Assembly: GCF_901709675.1 (NCBI RefSeq)
Contig: NC_051087.1
Coordinates: 9,884,884-9,948,883, forward strand
Reading direction: 5' to 3'
DNA length: 64,000 bases
DNA from: Syngnathus acus
Lineage: Eukaryota > Chordata > Actinopteri > Syngnathiformes > Syngnathidae
The position numbers were made by a program, and so were the translations under genes. The notes beneath the pieces were generated by a model. The model worked only from the letters and a program-made list of their open reading frames with translations, was not told the DNA's origin and ran no database searches. Shown piece by piece: positions 38,482 through 51,315 of the stretch; the first letter of the stretch is position 1; every line of letters starts with the position of its first letter.

Positions 38482-39159
38482 TAACTTCCATTGTAGAGCC
38501 CACCTCCAACACACCAGTGAAATTTTCAAGTGTGAAGAGGCTCAGCCTTTATTTCTGTTTAAAATGCCATCAGTGCTACAAATTGTTTTGGAGCAGTTAA
38601 AAGTGTCTTCTGCACACTGACCTGTTTGCTCACGTGTCACAATACATGAAGTAATGTGCTCTACATGTCAAGGCATGCTTAGTAAAAACATTGAGAGGAA
38701 AGGTGATGCTAAAGTCCACTAGGAAAACAAAAAAAATAGATCCTCAATTTCTCACAATTATTACAGTTAAATGAGACTTTACCTACCTTGACAATGACAT
38801 TTTCAAGCAGGTATTAAGTATTGGTCTGGCATATTGGCCGTTGAGAGGATTCTCCATTCAATGCAATAATGACTGGATTCAAATGAGTCAACCTCCACCA
38901 TGATTATTTTGCCATGACTTGTCATTTGTATATAGTTAAAATCGGTACTGTTTTTATGTGTTAGCTGAATCTACTTCATATTTGCTTTGTCAATGTGACA
39001 GTCTTGACCATTGTGTTGTTTTTTTACGTGTCAAATTAATTTTATTTGCTGACCATGTCGGAATGGTTTAACATCAGAGGGCCATTTTAACTGTGAAAAA
39101 CAATACTTTTTGCCATGTTGGAGGTTGACATGTTTTGTTCCAGTGTGTATTGAGTTAAT

Positions 39160-39750
39160 TATTGAATCGACAGACAGCCTTCCCTATCTCCACCACGAGA
39201 CGAAGGACATGGATTGATGGAACCATGTCCTGTCGTTTGATGACACCTAGATAAACGTATTTGATTCAGATGGTGTCAAGCATGTGAGGCAGCAACAAGG
39301 AGAGGCATGATCTGCATGAGTGCTGCCGACGTTGGGGAAATACAGTTCATTGAGGGAAACAAATGCTAACGTGTACTGTGACATACAGAAGCACTACCTC
39401 TGAAAACTGCTGCTGGCAGTATTCCAACATTATAACCCCAAAGATACCCCTTAAGATAATGGCTGCTTTGCTAAAGAGACTAAGGGTAAAAGTAATGGAC
39501 TGGCCAAGCATGTCTACAGACCTAAACCCTATTGAACATCTCTGGGTCATCCTCACGTCTAATATTTACCAGCTCGGTGATCTCATCATGGAGGAGTGGA
39601 ATAAGATTTCAGTGGCAACCTGTGAAGCTCTGGTGAACTCCATGTGCTGGAAAATAATGGGCACACAAAATATTGATACCTTCTGGGGCATTTTTATTTT
39701 GTACTCCACTTTTGCTGCCAGGGGCTTAGCCACTAATGGCTTTTTTTAAG
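39160..39750 (+). pseudogene. degenerate Tc1/mariner-type transposase fragment
   Basis: The translation keeps pieces of a Tc1-family DDE transposase: 'NANVYCDI' near 39370 in one frame segment, then 'LLKRLRVKVMDWPSMSTDLN' with 'PIEHLW' near 39468-39545, and 'AARGLATNGFF' just before the stop at 39747-39749. The DNA upstream of 39363 is homologous in order but interrupted by stops and frame changes. No intact terminal repeats were found, so it is a dead fossil. Confidence 0.75.
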
Positions 39751-40086
39751 GGAACATTTGGACTGTTCTCAAAACTTTATAGTGACTACTTTTCATCGTC
39801 TTTTTTTTAGTGTTGCCCCATGAAAAGTAGAATTAAATAGCTACAGAAAGGTGAGGGGTATATTCAATGAGATGGTATGAAAGAGGGATACACGCACACA
39901 CATCAAACAGATGTTGTGACCGTGTTTGGGCCCTTGATGTCATCAAGTGTCATGATCCTTTATTTAGTCATATAGGGTTGGGCGTTCTTTCATTACTGAG
40001 TTGCTCGGTGACATATCGTCTACTTTTCTTTCATCAGCTGCTGCCTCAAGCCCTGCTCTCTGTTACTTTGAAGGACTTTGCCACCG

Positions 40087-40884
40087 TATCCTGTCTGCTT
40101 CTGGATCCAAATTCTGCTCCGTACGTCACAGTACAACCAAGCAGACTCAATCCGCCATCAGTGCTCCTCGGTGCAATGCTTGGCAGACATGGGGAGCACC
40201 TCCTGATGGAGGTTATGGACTCGATTTGAAACCTTTCCACCAGCGTCAACTCAATGGCCGTCCAGTTGATGCCCAGTGCTTCCCTGCAGACTTCACCACC
40301 TTTTCCAACCCATGCCATCACCTCCAATCAGATAGTGAGCATCTCACCTGCTCCTGCTTCGCCTTCGTCACATGAACATTCCTCAGCGGAGGTAGGGGTC
40401 GTGACACATTTCTGCTAAACTCATAGTTGGTTTTTGTGCAGCACATTTGGAGGTTCTTGTCAAGTTGGCATATGTTATTGCTGAGCAGGAAGGTTCCTTG
40501 CAGGTATCAAAGTCAGGCATTAAAATCATTCCCTTTTTACTCTTAAGAGATGCGTAGTCGTTCGGAAAATGGCTAATGTCTGCATCTTAGTTCAGGATTT
40601 GGGCCTCAGAGAGCGTGGAATGTGGCTTGATGACAGACAGCTTTTGTTTGTTCCTGGAGTTCACGAACATCCACGAGGTTCATCCACAATCACCAACGGC
40701 TGTGTTGTGACTGCATTTGGGGTCTTGACAATTGGAACAGGCTCGGATATGACTTGATGACTTACAGTATTTAAGCCCAATTCGCTGACAGACACATTGT
40801 CACTGTTGTTACCCTGTATTTTTGTAAATAAAAACGTCCGTGTCCTGTCTGCTTCAAGGTCCAAATTCTGCTCCTTAGTCACAA
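40087..40884 (+). repeat. two copies of a ~45-bp segment, LTR-retroelement-like
   Basis: 40087-40131 and 40841-40884 share 'cctgtctgcttc' and 'tccaaattctgctcc' with only a few differences, in the same orientation and about 754 bp apart. Before the second copy there is 'tttgtaaataaaaacg', which could be an LTR polyadenylation region. This could be the ends of two LTRs flanking a small degenerate interior, but no PBS, gag or pol is legible. Confidence 0.35.
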
Positions 40885-41194
40885 CAACTAAAATTGGCAA
40901 AAATGAAGAAGGACAAATAGTGAAGTGGAAATATAGTGGCGTCTGGACTTCCTACAATAAAAAAACAGTTGTAAATCACAAGGTCAAGGCCAGTCTCCAA
41001 TCCCAAGACTGGTTTCAGTAAACAACGCGTGAGCAGTGGTCATGCCCTGGTGCCGTGGTCCTGCTGATAAAAAGGAGGCGTAAGAGGAGATCTGTGCAGG
41101 ACAAAGGATCCCATCCTGAGGTTATCCACGCCACTTATCAGCTGTGAGTGATTTGATCTACTTCCTAACTTAACACGCTCCTCGCATGCAGGCT

Positions 41195-41203
41195 TATATA
41201 AAA
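41195..41203 (+). promoter_or_regulatory. TATA box of acp5
   Basis: TATATAAAA lies 345 bp upstream of the acp5 ATG. About 200 bp downstream is a donor (41401, GTAAGC), and an acceptor 'tttatttag' ends at 41535, three bases before the ATG. This suggests a non-coding first exon (about 41225-41400) and a 135-bp 5' UTR intron. Confidence 0.45.
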
Positions 41204-41538
41204 GCAAGCACATTGCCTGACTAGACAGAAAATGTGTGACTTTATAACCCCCCATCTCCTTCAAAACGTCAGTCATTATCTTATCAGCTTCAGTCCAAGT
41301 TTGGGCTGCAAGCAATCACAAGGCGCCGTGAGGCAAAATAGTTAGCATTGTTGCAAGTGGAGCGCGAGGGTACAGGATTCAGGAAGTGGAGGCGTGACAA
41401 GTAAGCTTGAGAAACAACTCTTGTCATGCCTTCCTTGTTCCTGTTTTGAGATTTGCGTCTGCCTGTGTTACCAACTTAAGCCTGCTTCTTAATCATGATT
41501 TGATCTGTTTTTCATCGATCTTTTTATTTATTTAGAAG

Positions 41539-43191
41539 ATGGCACTGATTCTGCTTGCCTTTCTGCTTGCTGCAATCCCGGCAGCCCACAGCTATCCTGC
41601 TACCTTCCAACACCTGAGTGAGGGTCACGGTAAGTCTTGTCTCACTGTCACAGAGGCCTTTCTTTATTAGATTCTTGATTAGATTTGTTTTCTCTGACAG
41701 CTAACAGGACCTCCATTAAGTTCCTGGCTTTGGGAGACTGGGGAGGTTTGCCTTACGCTCCATACATGACATCGGTGCAAAAGACTACTGCTGAAGAGAT
41801 GAACACTGTAGCAGAGCAAATGGGAGCGGACTTTATTCTGGCCCTTGGTGACAACTTCTACTTTAAAGGTGTGGACAGTGTGGATTCTCCAAGATTTAAG
41901 GTCAGCCCATTACACATCTCTAGAACTATTTACAGTACTGTATTTGAAAAGCGGAGTTGGTGGTTCTGATTGGTTGATATCTGGATTGAAAAAAAAAAAA
42001 AAAAACAGGACACCTTTGAGGCTGTGTACACAGGGGAGTACCTGAATGTCCCCTGGTACGTCATAGCTGGCAATCATGACCATGCAGGAAATGTCAAAGC
42101 CCAGATTGAATACACAAAGAAATCTGCAAGATGGTAAGAAAATCAATCTGTCTTGAGGCTACAAATTGAGACTATACTGCAAAGAATGAATGAAAGCCAA
42201 AATATGTGGAATTTTAGGTGGTTTATAAAGAAAAACATTTTATAGCAAAATATGGAGTATTGGGATTTATCTATTTTAATATAATAGTTGGCTCAGTGGT
42301 AGCGTGGTTAAAGTTTGGGGGTTTGATTCCCTGTCATTGTGACCGTCTCGAAGTATCCTTGAGTAAGGTACTGAACTTCCAGCTACTATGAATGCTCCGC
42401 CATCGGTGCTTTAATGAGAAAGCGCTTTGAGGGCCTTACCAGGTCCAAAAGCGCGATACAAGTGACCCTCACCTATTCACCTTATTCCTTTGCGTAAATT
42501 CAATGTGTATTAAAAGTTTTGCTGCTTTTCGTTGTTTATTAGGAACTTCCCTTCCTACTACTATGAGCTGGACTTTCGCATCCCTAACACAGACAAGACT
42601 CTGACCATCATCATGCTTGACACCGTGATGTTGTGTGGGAACTCCCTCGACTTTGAGGATGGGCAGCCCAAAGGCCCCTTAAGTGCCGTAGATGCCAACC
42701 GACAGCTGAAATGGCTGAAGCAAAGGATGGCTCAGTCCAAGGCGGATTTCCTCCTGGTGGCCGGTCACTACCCGGTGTGGTCCGTGTCCGAGCACGGGCC
42801 CACCGCTTGCCTCCTGCAGTCAGTTCGTCCCCTGCTGCTCAAATACAACGCCACAGCCTACTTCTGCGGCCATGACCATAACCTGCAGGTAAAGCCTGTC
42901 AAATGGACTGAAATATCCTTCCTGAACTCAAAGCCATAACCTCTCTTGCAGTATATTGAAGAGTCTGAAGTGGGCTACATAGTGAGCGGCGCTGGAAACT
43001 TCCTGGATCCGGATATCCGCCACTGGAACAAAGTTCCCAAAGGTTCTGTGAAGTTTTTCACTGGTAGTACGTCCACGTTAGGTGGCTTCGTTCATGCAGA
43101 AGTCACGAAGAACAAGATGATGCTCACCTTCTTCCAGGCTAAAGGCACCTCTCTCTATCGTGCCGTGCTCTCACCAAGGAATGGCAAATAA
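41539..43191 (+). CDS. acp5: tartrate-resistant acid phosphatase (purple acid phosphatase)
   Basis: Five coding exons (41539-41629, 41701-41900, 42009-42133, 42543-42888, 42952-43191) predict 333 residues, close to mammalian ACP5 (about 325). Residues 1-18 form a hydrophobic signal peptide, so the enzyme is secreted or lysosomal. The metallophosphoesterase motifs for the binuclear iron centre are intact and in order: GDWGG (D43), GDNFY (D81, Y84), GNHDH (N119), GHYPVW (H214) and GHDHNLQ (H249, H251). It hydrolyses phosphomonoesters at acid pH; in vertebrates it marks osteoclasts and macrophages. N-x-S/T sites include N32 and N241. The ATG is the first after the 5' UTR acceptor and directly starts the signal peptide. 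Teleosts carry more than one acp5 copy, so a or b is not assigned. Confidence 0.95.
42289..42480 (+). repeat. tRNA-derived SINE in acp5 intron 3
   Basis: Head resembles a tRNA: an A-box-like 'ggctcagtggtagcgtgg' at 42289-42306 and a B-box-like 'gggtttgattcc' near 42320-42331. The tail 'aaagcgctttgaggg' plus 'aaaagcgcgatacaagtg' is the LINE-like 3' region shared by many fish SINEs. The orientation matches the host gene. Confidence 0.7.
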
Positions 43192-43263
43192 ATGACAAAG
43201 GAGCTTCACCTTTGCGTCCAAATTTTGTTTTTTTAAACAAATATGTTAAGTCTAATTTTCCAG

Positions 43264-43269
43264 AATAAA
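43264..43269 (+). terminator. polyadenylation signal AATAAA (acp5)
   Basis: 73 bases after the acp5 stop codon, giving a short 3' UTR. Confidence 0.65.
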
Positions 43270-46200
43270 TCAATATTTTGAAGGCATACTTAGACTGAAT
43301 TTATCTGAAATAAATGGCCTTTTCTCCAAGGCTAAGAGTTCTGTATTAATTGAAATTGTGACAAAGTACAGCTGCCCAACAATTTTTGAATGAACAAATT
43401 TCACTTTCTAAACAATTTCAATTTCTTGTTTGTAATGACAAAACTGAAAAAAAAAGTCACATTACTTGCATTTCTGGCAAATGGAGTTTCAAATAAAGGT
43501 GGGTTAACTCACTACCTACAGTCTAATTTTGCCATGCACGTCATATGTCGTTTCAGGTGGCGTGTAAAATCGCTTGTAAAATCCTAGAGTGAGAAATGAG
43601 AAACATTTGTATATTTATGGTTCTGTCAACATAATTTTGTATTTGTCTCAAAGCATCACTGCTCTTCAGTCGAAAGGTTTGTGGGGTACAGGGCCTCCAT
43701 GTAACACTTGCACTTGTAGACAAGACTGTGCCCTTTCGCTAAACGACTATTGTTCCTGTCACTCTTATGTGAATATGTTCATTTTGAAAATAAAACTTGA
43801 TCTTGTCACTGTGCCCTACAATATCCCCAACTTGAAAAAAAGAATATTTTGGGTGAAGATTCAGGATGAACATTTGCACCAATTGTGCTTCATACCTTTC
43901 TGTGACTCTTCCAGTCTCTGTTTCTACTTGTTTATTATATTGCGATATTTAGCTCAGTGGCTACTTCCCTACAAAAACATCCCATTTAAAACATCGCAAT
44001 GTGGAACTACTGTTCATCAGGTAGTAGATATTGTTTTGGTCTCATGATGTCCAAATGAGAATTACATAATCAAGAGGACTGTTTAAAAACTAATTATAAT
44101 TGAATTATAATTGAATCAAATAACTCCTGAAATTAGCTTTTTTTTTTTTTGGTAGGGAACAGTAAAGTTGTGTGAAAAGAAACGATAAACAATTCGAGTT
44201 AGGCATTCAAGTTTAGATCACCTACAAAGGTTATATTTTAGGTTCATCCTGAAATTTCATCAAAAAGCTGAATATTTCTAACGTAATGTATAACAATATA
44301 TTTCTAATGTCACTAGGTACATTATGCTGGATATCCTTAAGTAACCTGTGCTGACTAAGGACAATTTTAAGTTCTCTCCTCACCTCCACACGGACTGCCA
44401 GGTGAGGATTGGACAGATTGGCACAGAGATTCAAAGGATATAGTTAGTCCACCAATGACTGTTCCGCTGAGGGACGACAGGCTTAATTTATAGTACAAGT
44501 TTTTTTTTACCTCTCACTTTACTGATGCGTTTGAGCATTTGGAGTTATTTCATTCAGAGTCTCACTAAAATGGTCAATTTTACTAATCGCTATGTTACTG
44601 CTATTCCTATATCTGGCTCGTGTTTTGAGTGATTGTGAACAATCCGATCAGTGTGGGTACAAGCCTGTTGGTGACATGCCTGCCAGGTTCAGACAGCAAT
44701 CAGGTTAAGCTGTCAAGTGTGACTAATGGACAAATAAGGATTCCTTAATCCCCCCCTGATGTAACCTATGCAGTAGGCTACATGCCTTGTGAATGTTACT
44801 GCTGAGCAGACACTTTTATCTCATGTTATCTCCCAGCTAGCTGGCTCTCAGATGAATTTGATATCTGATTGGTAAAATGCACATGGAAGATGAAATGGAA
44901 AATAAATAAATGCATGAATAAATACATAAACGAACGAACACATCCATCCATCCATGGACGGACGGACGAATAATATGAAAATAGAATTATTGTGGCTGCA
45001 GAAATCTCCATCAATCATAATCTAATAAACCCGCACTCACATCCATGTTATACGTTCTTGTAAATGTCATGTTTAAGAACAACTAGCTGGTTCTTAAATG
45101 TCACAACAGTAACTAGTTAATGTGGAGCACGCAACAATAGGCTATGCATACTGTAGTTGCAAGTGAAACTCTCATATTATTGAAAGGGGTCCTGAAAAAA
45201 GAAACATTCCTATAATGAAATAGGAGTGACCACATTGAGTCACTTGTGTGTGTTTGGCAAAGTGTCTGATATTTTCTTTTGTTTGATGATATAAAAAAAG
45301 TGGGCAAACAATTCAAAGAATAAGAATTTTAGAAAGGGGCAAAGTACTTTTTTCATGACACTGTATCTGCCCTTAAAAAAAGAAATAAAAGTAGACTAAT
45401 GAAAGCAACCCTTGACTGAGTAAGTGAGGTGCATCGTTTCCAAATGCCCTGCGATGTTTTAATTCCACAGCTCAAAAGTAATAAAACGGCACCGTATTAA
45501 GGCTAAACTGCGCTTCTAATCTTCTCTACCTAATCCCTATATCCCTCACTTAATGTGGACAAGCATGTTGTAACCTTGAAGACTATTTAATTCACTGATG
45601 AAACATGACAGAAAAGTGAATACAGGAAAAGACAGTACCGGAGTACGTGTGTGATGTTACGGCATCTGTGTGGTCGTTGCTTCATATAAAATAAACTTTG
45701 TGTGAAATATAAATGAAAAAAGTACCACAAGAAAGACAATACCTGTGAGTTTATCGTATACACCACAATTGATAAGTGTTATTCTCAGATCGATAGCTGT
45801 GTTCCAACCGGTTCCAACTTTGCCTAATCGGCATAATCTTCTTTTCCATAAAGGGTATCACCTTGTCACCTTGAATTCAGCGCTGACCTCGTCTAATTGA
45901 ATTATTTCCACCCTATTAGTTGTTAAATCGGGGTGTGCAGTCTTCACTTGGCATGGAACAGCAGCAGTCATCACACTATTGCTACCTCCACCCACTCTGG
46001 CCTGGACTAACACTCAGCAGTCTTTCAATCTGGATCTGTAACATTTCCGTTCATTGTTAGCTTGGCAGCAGTCTATCCCAGTCTTTGTTGACGTACACAT
46101 AATAGCGAGATCCGTTTATTATTGTTGTTGCACATTGGACTTGCGGTTATTTGCTGTGATTGTCGGGGAGCCACTTCACGGCACACTTTTGCCCAGATAA

Positions 46201-46616
46201 GCAGCACACGAAATAAAAAGATACCAGTGAATATCACTCTCTATGACATCCACATTTTCTGTTGCTTACTTAATTACTATGCTACGTTTGGGAATGTAGT
46301 ACGTACTTTATAGCAGGAAAATTGTGACTTATAGCCTTTTCCTCCCCGTAGGCACTCACCAAAGAGAAAAAGCTTAACGTCACTCACTGCGTTGATTGTT
46401 TCTCTCTCCATTGAAAACGTTTCACATCATTTGATGTGCAAAAATTGCAATCAATCTTGACCAACATTTATGTGGACATTTGTACTACAGGTTAAGATTT
46501 TTTTTTCTTTAGATGTCGTAGACTGAACCCACCAGTTGGGAATCATTGAGGGACAGGTAGTTGCTGGACATTCATTGAGAGGCTCCAACATAAAAGAAAA
46601 GGGAGGAAAGGTGACT
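43270..46616. other. intergenic stretch, no gene recognised
   Basis: AT-rich sequence between acp5 and the minus-strand membrane-protein gene. An open frame of 152 codons at 43589-44047 has no recognisable domain and no splice context. At about 44941-44969 a (CATC)n run meets a (GACG)n run around the palindrome 'ccatgg'. The 3' UTR of the membrane-protein gene probably occupies the right end. Confidence 0.5.
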
Positions 46617-47706
<1,090 letters not shown>

Positions 47707-47817
47707 TTACTCTAATAAATTCCAAATCAATCTTGCAGGTGATGCATATGGGGGGGGAGAAAAAAACCAAAGCTCTTTAGTCAAGATTAATAACACAGAG
47801 AAGAAATTTAAACCTAC

Positions 47818-47889
47818 CTTTACATAATATGTTTTGGCAGTTGTTGAACGTTCAGGTATTTCACCATATTTTCTCATGATTGCTTCATC
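47818..47889 (-). other. probable 5' UTR exon of the membrane-protein gene
   Basis: Acceptor 'ctttttggtacag' and donor AAG|GTAGGT bound a 72-bp exon. An acceptor at 47732-47733 would then open the first coding exon after an 86-bp intron. All three frames downstream hit stops before the ATG at 47679, so the exon is most likely non-coding. Confidence 0.4.
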
Positions 47890-47961
47890 CTGTACCAAAA
47901 AGACATCAAATTGTCTGTCTCTGCTCCACTGGGATAATCCAGACTGCAGGCTGCACCGCAC

Positions 47962-49521
47962 GAGTGAGCAAAAGGGGGAGGAAATACGGGATTATACTTC
48001 CAATTAGCAAACCTGGACCTCTTCAATTCCCATTCCAGACAGATAAACCCATGTCAAGCACCAGAAGCAGTGTCTCCACAGTGAGATTCACAGATATAGA
48101 AGCAAAAGAAACACATGTTGTGGTTGTACTTACAGCTGCAATTGTTGTGAAATGAAATTAAATGAAATAAATTTGTATTGTGTCGTATCGCATTGCATCG
48201 CATCAAATCTTATTTATTGTATACATATTATTGCACAATTTTTTGGTTTTGACATGGATATTATGACACACCGTGTACAAATTCTTAGTCAATATTTACA
48301 ATTAAAATTAATATTCAAAATCAGAGTGATTATAATCATGGCATTGAAAATATTTTTTTTTCAGTCCATTTTTTTTTTCTCTTAAAACCAGGTCTTAATT
48401 GAAAGCTGGTATCGTGTAGAATGTAAAACAGGTAAGAAACTCAACATTTGGTTTCTGTGGCAATAGAAAAATCACTAATTTCACTCCAAATTAATGTAGT
48501 CGAAAATATGCCAATGTTGGAAATTTTGAATTTGATTTATTTACAAACTGATTTTCCACAAAGGGTCTAGTTCAAAAGCTTTTGCAGTGTGCACTTTGAG
48601 ATAGGTCCAAAATTCCACGTCATTTTCATTTTGATGCAATGGTAACAATATGCGGTGTATATACTGTAGTGTTAACTAAACAAAAGTGTGACAAACATTG
48701 CCACCTACACCCGACAAAGCGCAATTGTAAGGTGTAAGGCAGAGTTGCATAGACAGAGTCGCGACAGTGGAGTAATTTCAGCGTCATTGTACACGAAGAT
48801 ATGGATGGTCGCATTAAAAAAAAAAAAAAACATTTACATGTTTTCATTTCCATCCGTTTCTTTAAATGATAGCGCAGAAAATAGTCTGAGAAATTAAGTG
48901 GTTTGTTCCGTAATAAATTGGAAAAGGGGCAAACATGTTGACCATTAATTGTTTTCCAAAACAGACAAGATCAATCTGATTTCGTGTTGGACTGAAGAAA
49001 TAATAATAATAATCATCGTCATCATCATCGTCGTCATCATCATCATCATCAACACTAGTGACAGTTGTTGAGATTGAGAAAATTGAATTTCAAGGATTTG
49101 GACAATTTTATAATTTTAAATTTCTCTGAATAATAATCAGTTGTCAAAGTAATTACTGATTAATTTGATAACGGATTAGTTGTTGCTTAATAAATTGTTA
49201 CACCGCTGCACCTCAACGACAGAATTAAGCGGAACGACTGATCCCGTGAAGTTTAGCAGCAGGTAGCTATTTGTATTCACTAGTATTATATAAACAGTTA
49301 TCTAACAATCTCTTTCGTCATAATCCTTAATTCATATCATGTCTTTATAGATTATTTATACATTTTGCACGTTTCAACGTACAACGTGTACTTTGAAGAG
49401 TTCGCATTTTTAGTTCAAACTTGAGCTAGCATAGCATGTAGCACGAGCACCCGAGACTTTACGAACATTCGTATTAACTTTCTTTTACGTTCAAAGGATC
49501 AGTGCAGTCGGAGGTACAAGA
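47962..49521. other. intergenic; divergent promoter region before syce2
   Basis: No exon recognised. It contains an A-rich run (48818-48831) and an imperfect (ATC)n/(GTC)n microsatellite at about 49000-49051. The syce2 promoter should lie in the last few hundred bases, but I see no clear TATA box. Confidence 0.5.
49000..49051. repeat. AAT/ATC/GTC trinucleotide microsatellite
   Basis: taa/aat units merging into atc and gtc units. Non-coding. Confidence 0.9.
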
Positions 49522-50497
49522 ATGGACTATTTCTTTGGCGAAGCACCCGCCTCAAATTCCAGCCAGAACGAAGGACGGGATGAGGACCCACGTATGGTAC
49601 AATATTATTTTAATTCTTTCATTTCTACTTTTATTCAAGTATCAGAAGTAAACTTGCTAGCCTACTGTTCACTAGTGCTGTGTAGATGCTGGGACCTAAC
49701 CATAACGTAGTCTGCCGGTTTATTTGGAATATTATCACATTTTAGTAGATGTAAGCGTTAATGATTTTCTCTGGTAACTTCAGGTCGATGATTCAGAGGC
49801 CAGTTCGAGCAGGAATGACACTGAAGAGAATTCCAGGTACTGTATGACACAGTATAGGCACCTTTTCGGACCCACTGTCTTTGGTTGTTTTGGGAATTTT
49901 TTACTCATTCTCAAGTCCCTCACTCTATAGGGATTATTTTGGTGCGGTTCAAAGGTATAATAGCCCTAATCAAACCGGTAGTCCTTTGCCTTAATAAAAG
50001 TAGCCCTCGGTTTAAGAAAGGTTGGTGACCTCTGCTGTAGATGAAAGTCTCTATTATGTTTGCTACATTGTGCTTGCAGCTCCTATGACATCAGCAGAAG
50101 AGTGCAGGAACTGGTGGACAAGATTCACAACCACCGCGCCAATGACCATAAAGAAATTGAAAGCTTTCAGCAGACTATTGTAGACAAGGTAGATAATTTG
50201 TTTTATTAATAATAATAATAATGTGTACAGCTTTTGTTGTTGACATGCAAACCAAATGAGACCCCTGCCTCTGTGGCCCTTCCAAAGGTGACGGAGGTAT
50301 GCCAACAAATGAAGGGGGACTTGTACAAGGCCTACGAAGAGAACAGCGACGAGATGCAGGTGAAGCTGATGGAGTTGACCAATGTGCTGGATATCTGCTC
50401 CAAACTCCACAGGGAGCTCCTGGAGGCCAGCAAAGTGCTGACCGGCCTGCGAGATGGCCTCGCCGTCAACGGCACAGCAGAATCCATGACAGACTAG
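49522..50497 (+). CDS. syce2: synaptonemal complex central element protein 2
   Basis: Four coding exons (49522-49596, 49784-49836, 50080-50188, 50288-50497) give 148 residues; human SYCE2 is about 218, the difference lying in both ends. Residues 1-42 are acidic and serine-rich. Residues about 44-125 form a heptad-patterned coiled coil, 'YDISRRVQELVDKIHNHRAN' followed by 'DHKEIESFQQTIVDKV', which lines up with the SYCE2 core. In vertebrate meiosis SYCE2 assembles with TEX12 into the fibres that extend the synaptonemal complex central element. The convergent neighbour gcdh is also its neighbour in human, which supports the call. The first donor, ATG|GTACAA, is weak; the other junctions are standard. 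AATAAA at 50794-50799 probably ends the transcript. Confidence 0.85.
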
Positions 50498-50793
50498 ATT
50501 GCTTTCAGGTTCTCAGAATAGTCAGGTTCCTTCCTCCAATTCTCAGAGTATATCCGTTGTTGAGGATGTTGTAGACATAGGGGCCAATCGTTCAGATTTC
50601 AGTCTTTAAGTAAAAGCACACGCTTAGTACATTCTTTGCCCCATTTTCAGGTTCATTGAAAGTATTGCGTAATCAGAGTTGAGTGCAAAAAGTAACACGA
50701 GACCGCACAGTGTAGAATTGCAGTTTTCTTTTCACATGGAACACCTTAGCCACCCCAATGTCCATTATTTAAATTTGTATTAAAAACACCATG

Positions 50794-50799
50794 AATAAA
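50794..50799 (+). terminator. polyadenylation signal AATAAA (syce2)
   Basis: About 300 bp after the syce2 stop codon and before the convergent gcdh gene. Confidence 0.55.
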
Positions 50800-50854
50800 A
50801 AGCAGATGTTCATTTATAGTCCGACAAGGTTTTCATGCAACACCCTAAGTGACT

Positions 50855-50920
50855 AAGTCACTAACCACTTCAGTTTTTTCCTTCTTCAAGTCACTAACCA
50901 CCTCAGTTTTTTTCTTCTTG
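50855..50920. repeat. tandem duplication of a 33-bp unit
   Basis: Two adjacent copies beginning 'aagtcactaaccac' and ending 'cttctt(c/g)', 50855-50887 and 50888-50920, with about three differences. They lie between the convergent 3' ends of syce2 and gcdh. Confidence 0.8.
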
Positions 50921-51315
50921 CCTTTGCGATTCCATTTCATCATTTCGTTAGACAAGAGGCCACTTAGCATTTGACAGCCTATGTTTTACTGCTTTTCAGT
51001 AAGCCATTTCCCATGGGTTACCATTTCAGCAGGATTGCAAAAATGTTTCCCTGCAACATTTATGGCTGTGTCACCACTCCAACGTGTAGTACAGATTTAC
51101 AATATCCATGGCATGTTTCTCTAAACTGGATACCGACAAGTATTGATGACCTCATGTCTGAAGGAATGATATCTAAAACTAAAAAGGGGAAGGGGTGTAT
51201 AGTGACTATTGAGATAGCCTTTACATAAATGAAATCCTCAACCTAAAACACCCACAAAGATGGCAATCACATCCAATAATCCCTTTTTCATCTTCTCATT
51301 GAACCTGTCAACATT

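Larger units (their letters stand above)
38482..41190. other. intergenic, rich in transposon remains
   Basis: No host gene recognised. It contains a Tc1-like transposase fossil (39160-39750) and a pair of related segments resembling LTR ends (40087-40131 and 40841-40884), both listed separately. Confidence 0.55.

Noticed and set aside
43589-44047. 152-codon frame downstream of acp5
   Set aside because: No motif or homology I can recognise, AT-rich and without splice or promoter context.
44941-44969. Palindrome of CATC/GACG repeats as a regulatory element
   Set aside because: Explained by two adjoining simple repeats; no independent evidence of function.
47707-47961. Coding extension of the membrane protein through the exon at 47818-47889
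   Set aside because: All frames across the next junction reach a stop before the ATG at 47679, so the exon is treated as 5' UTR.
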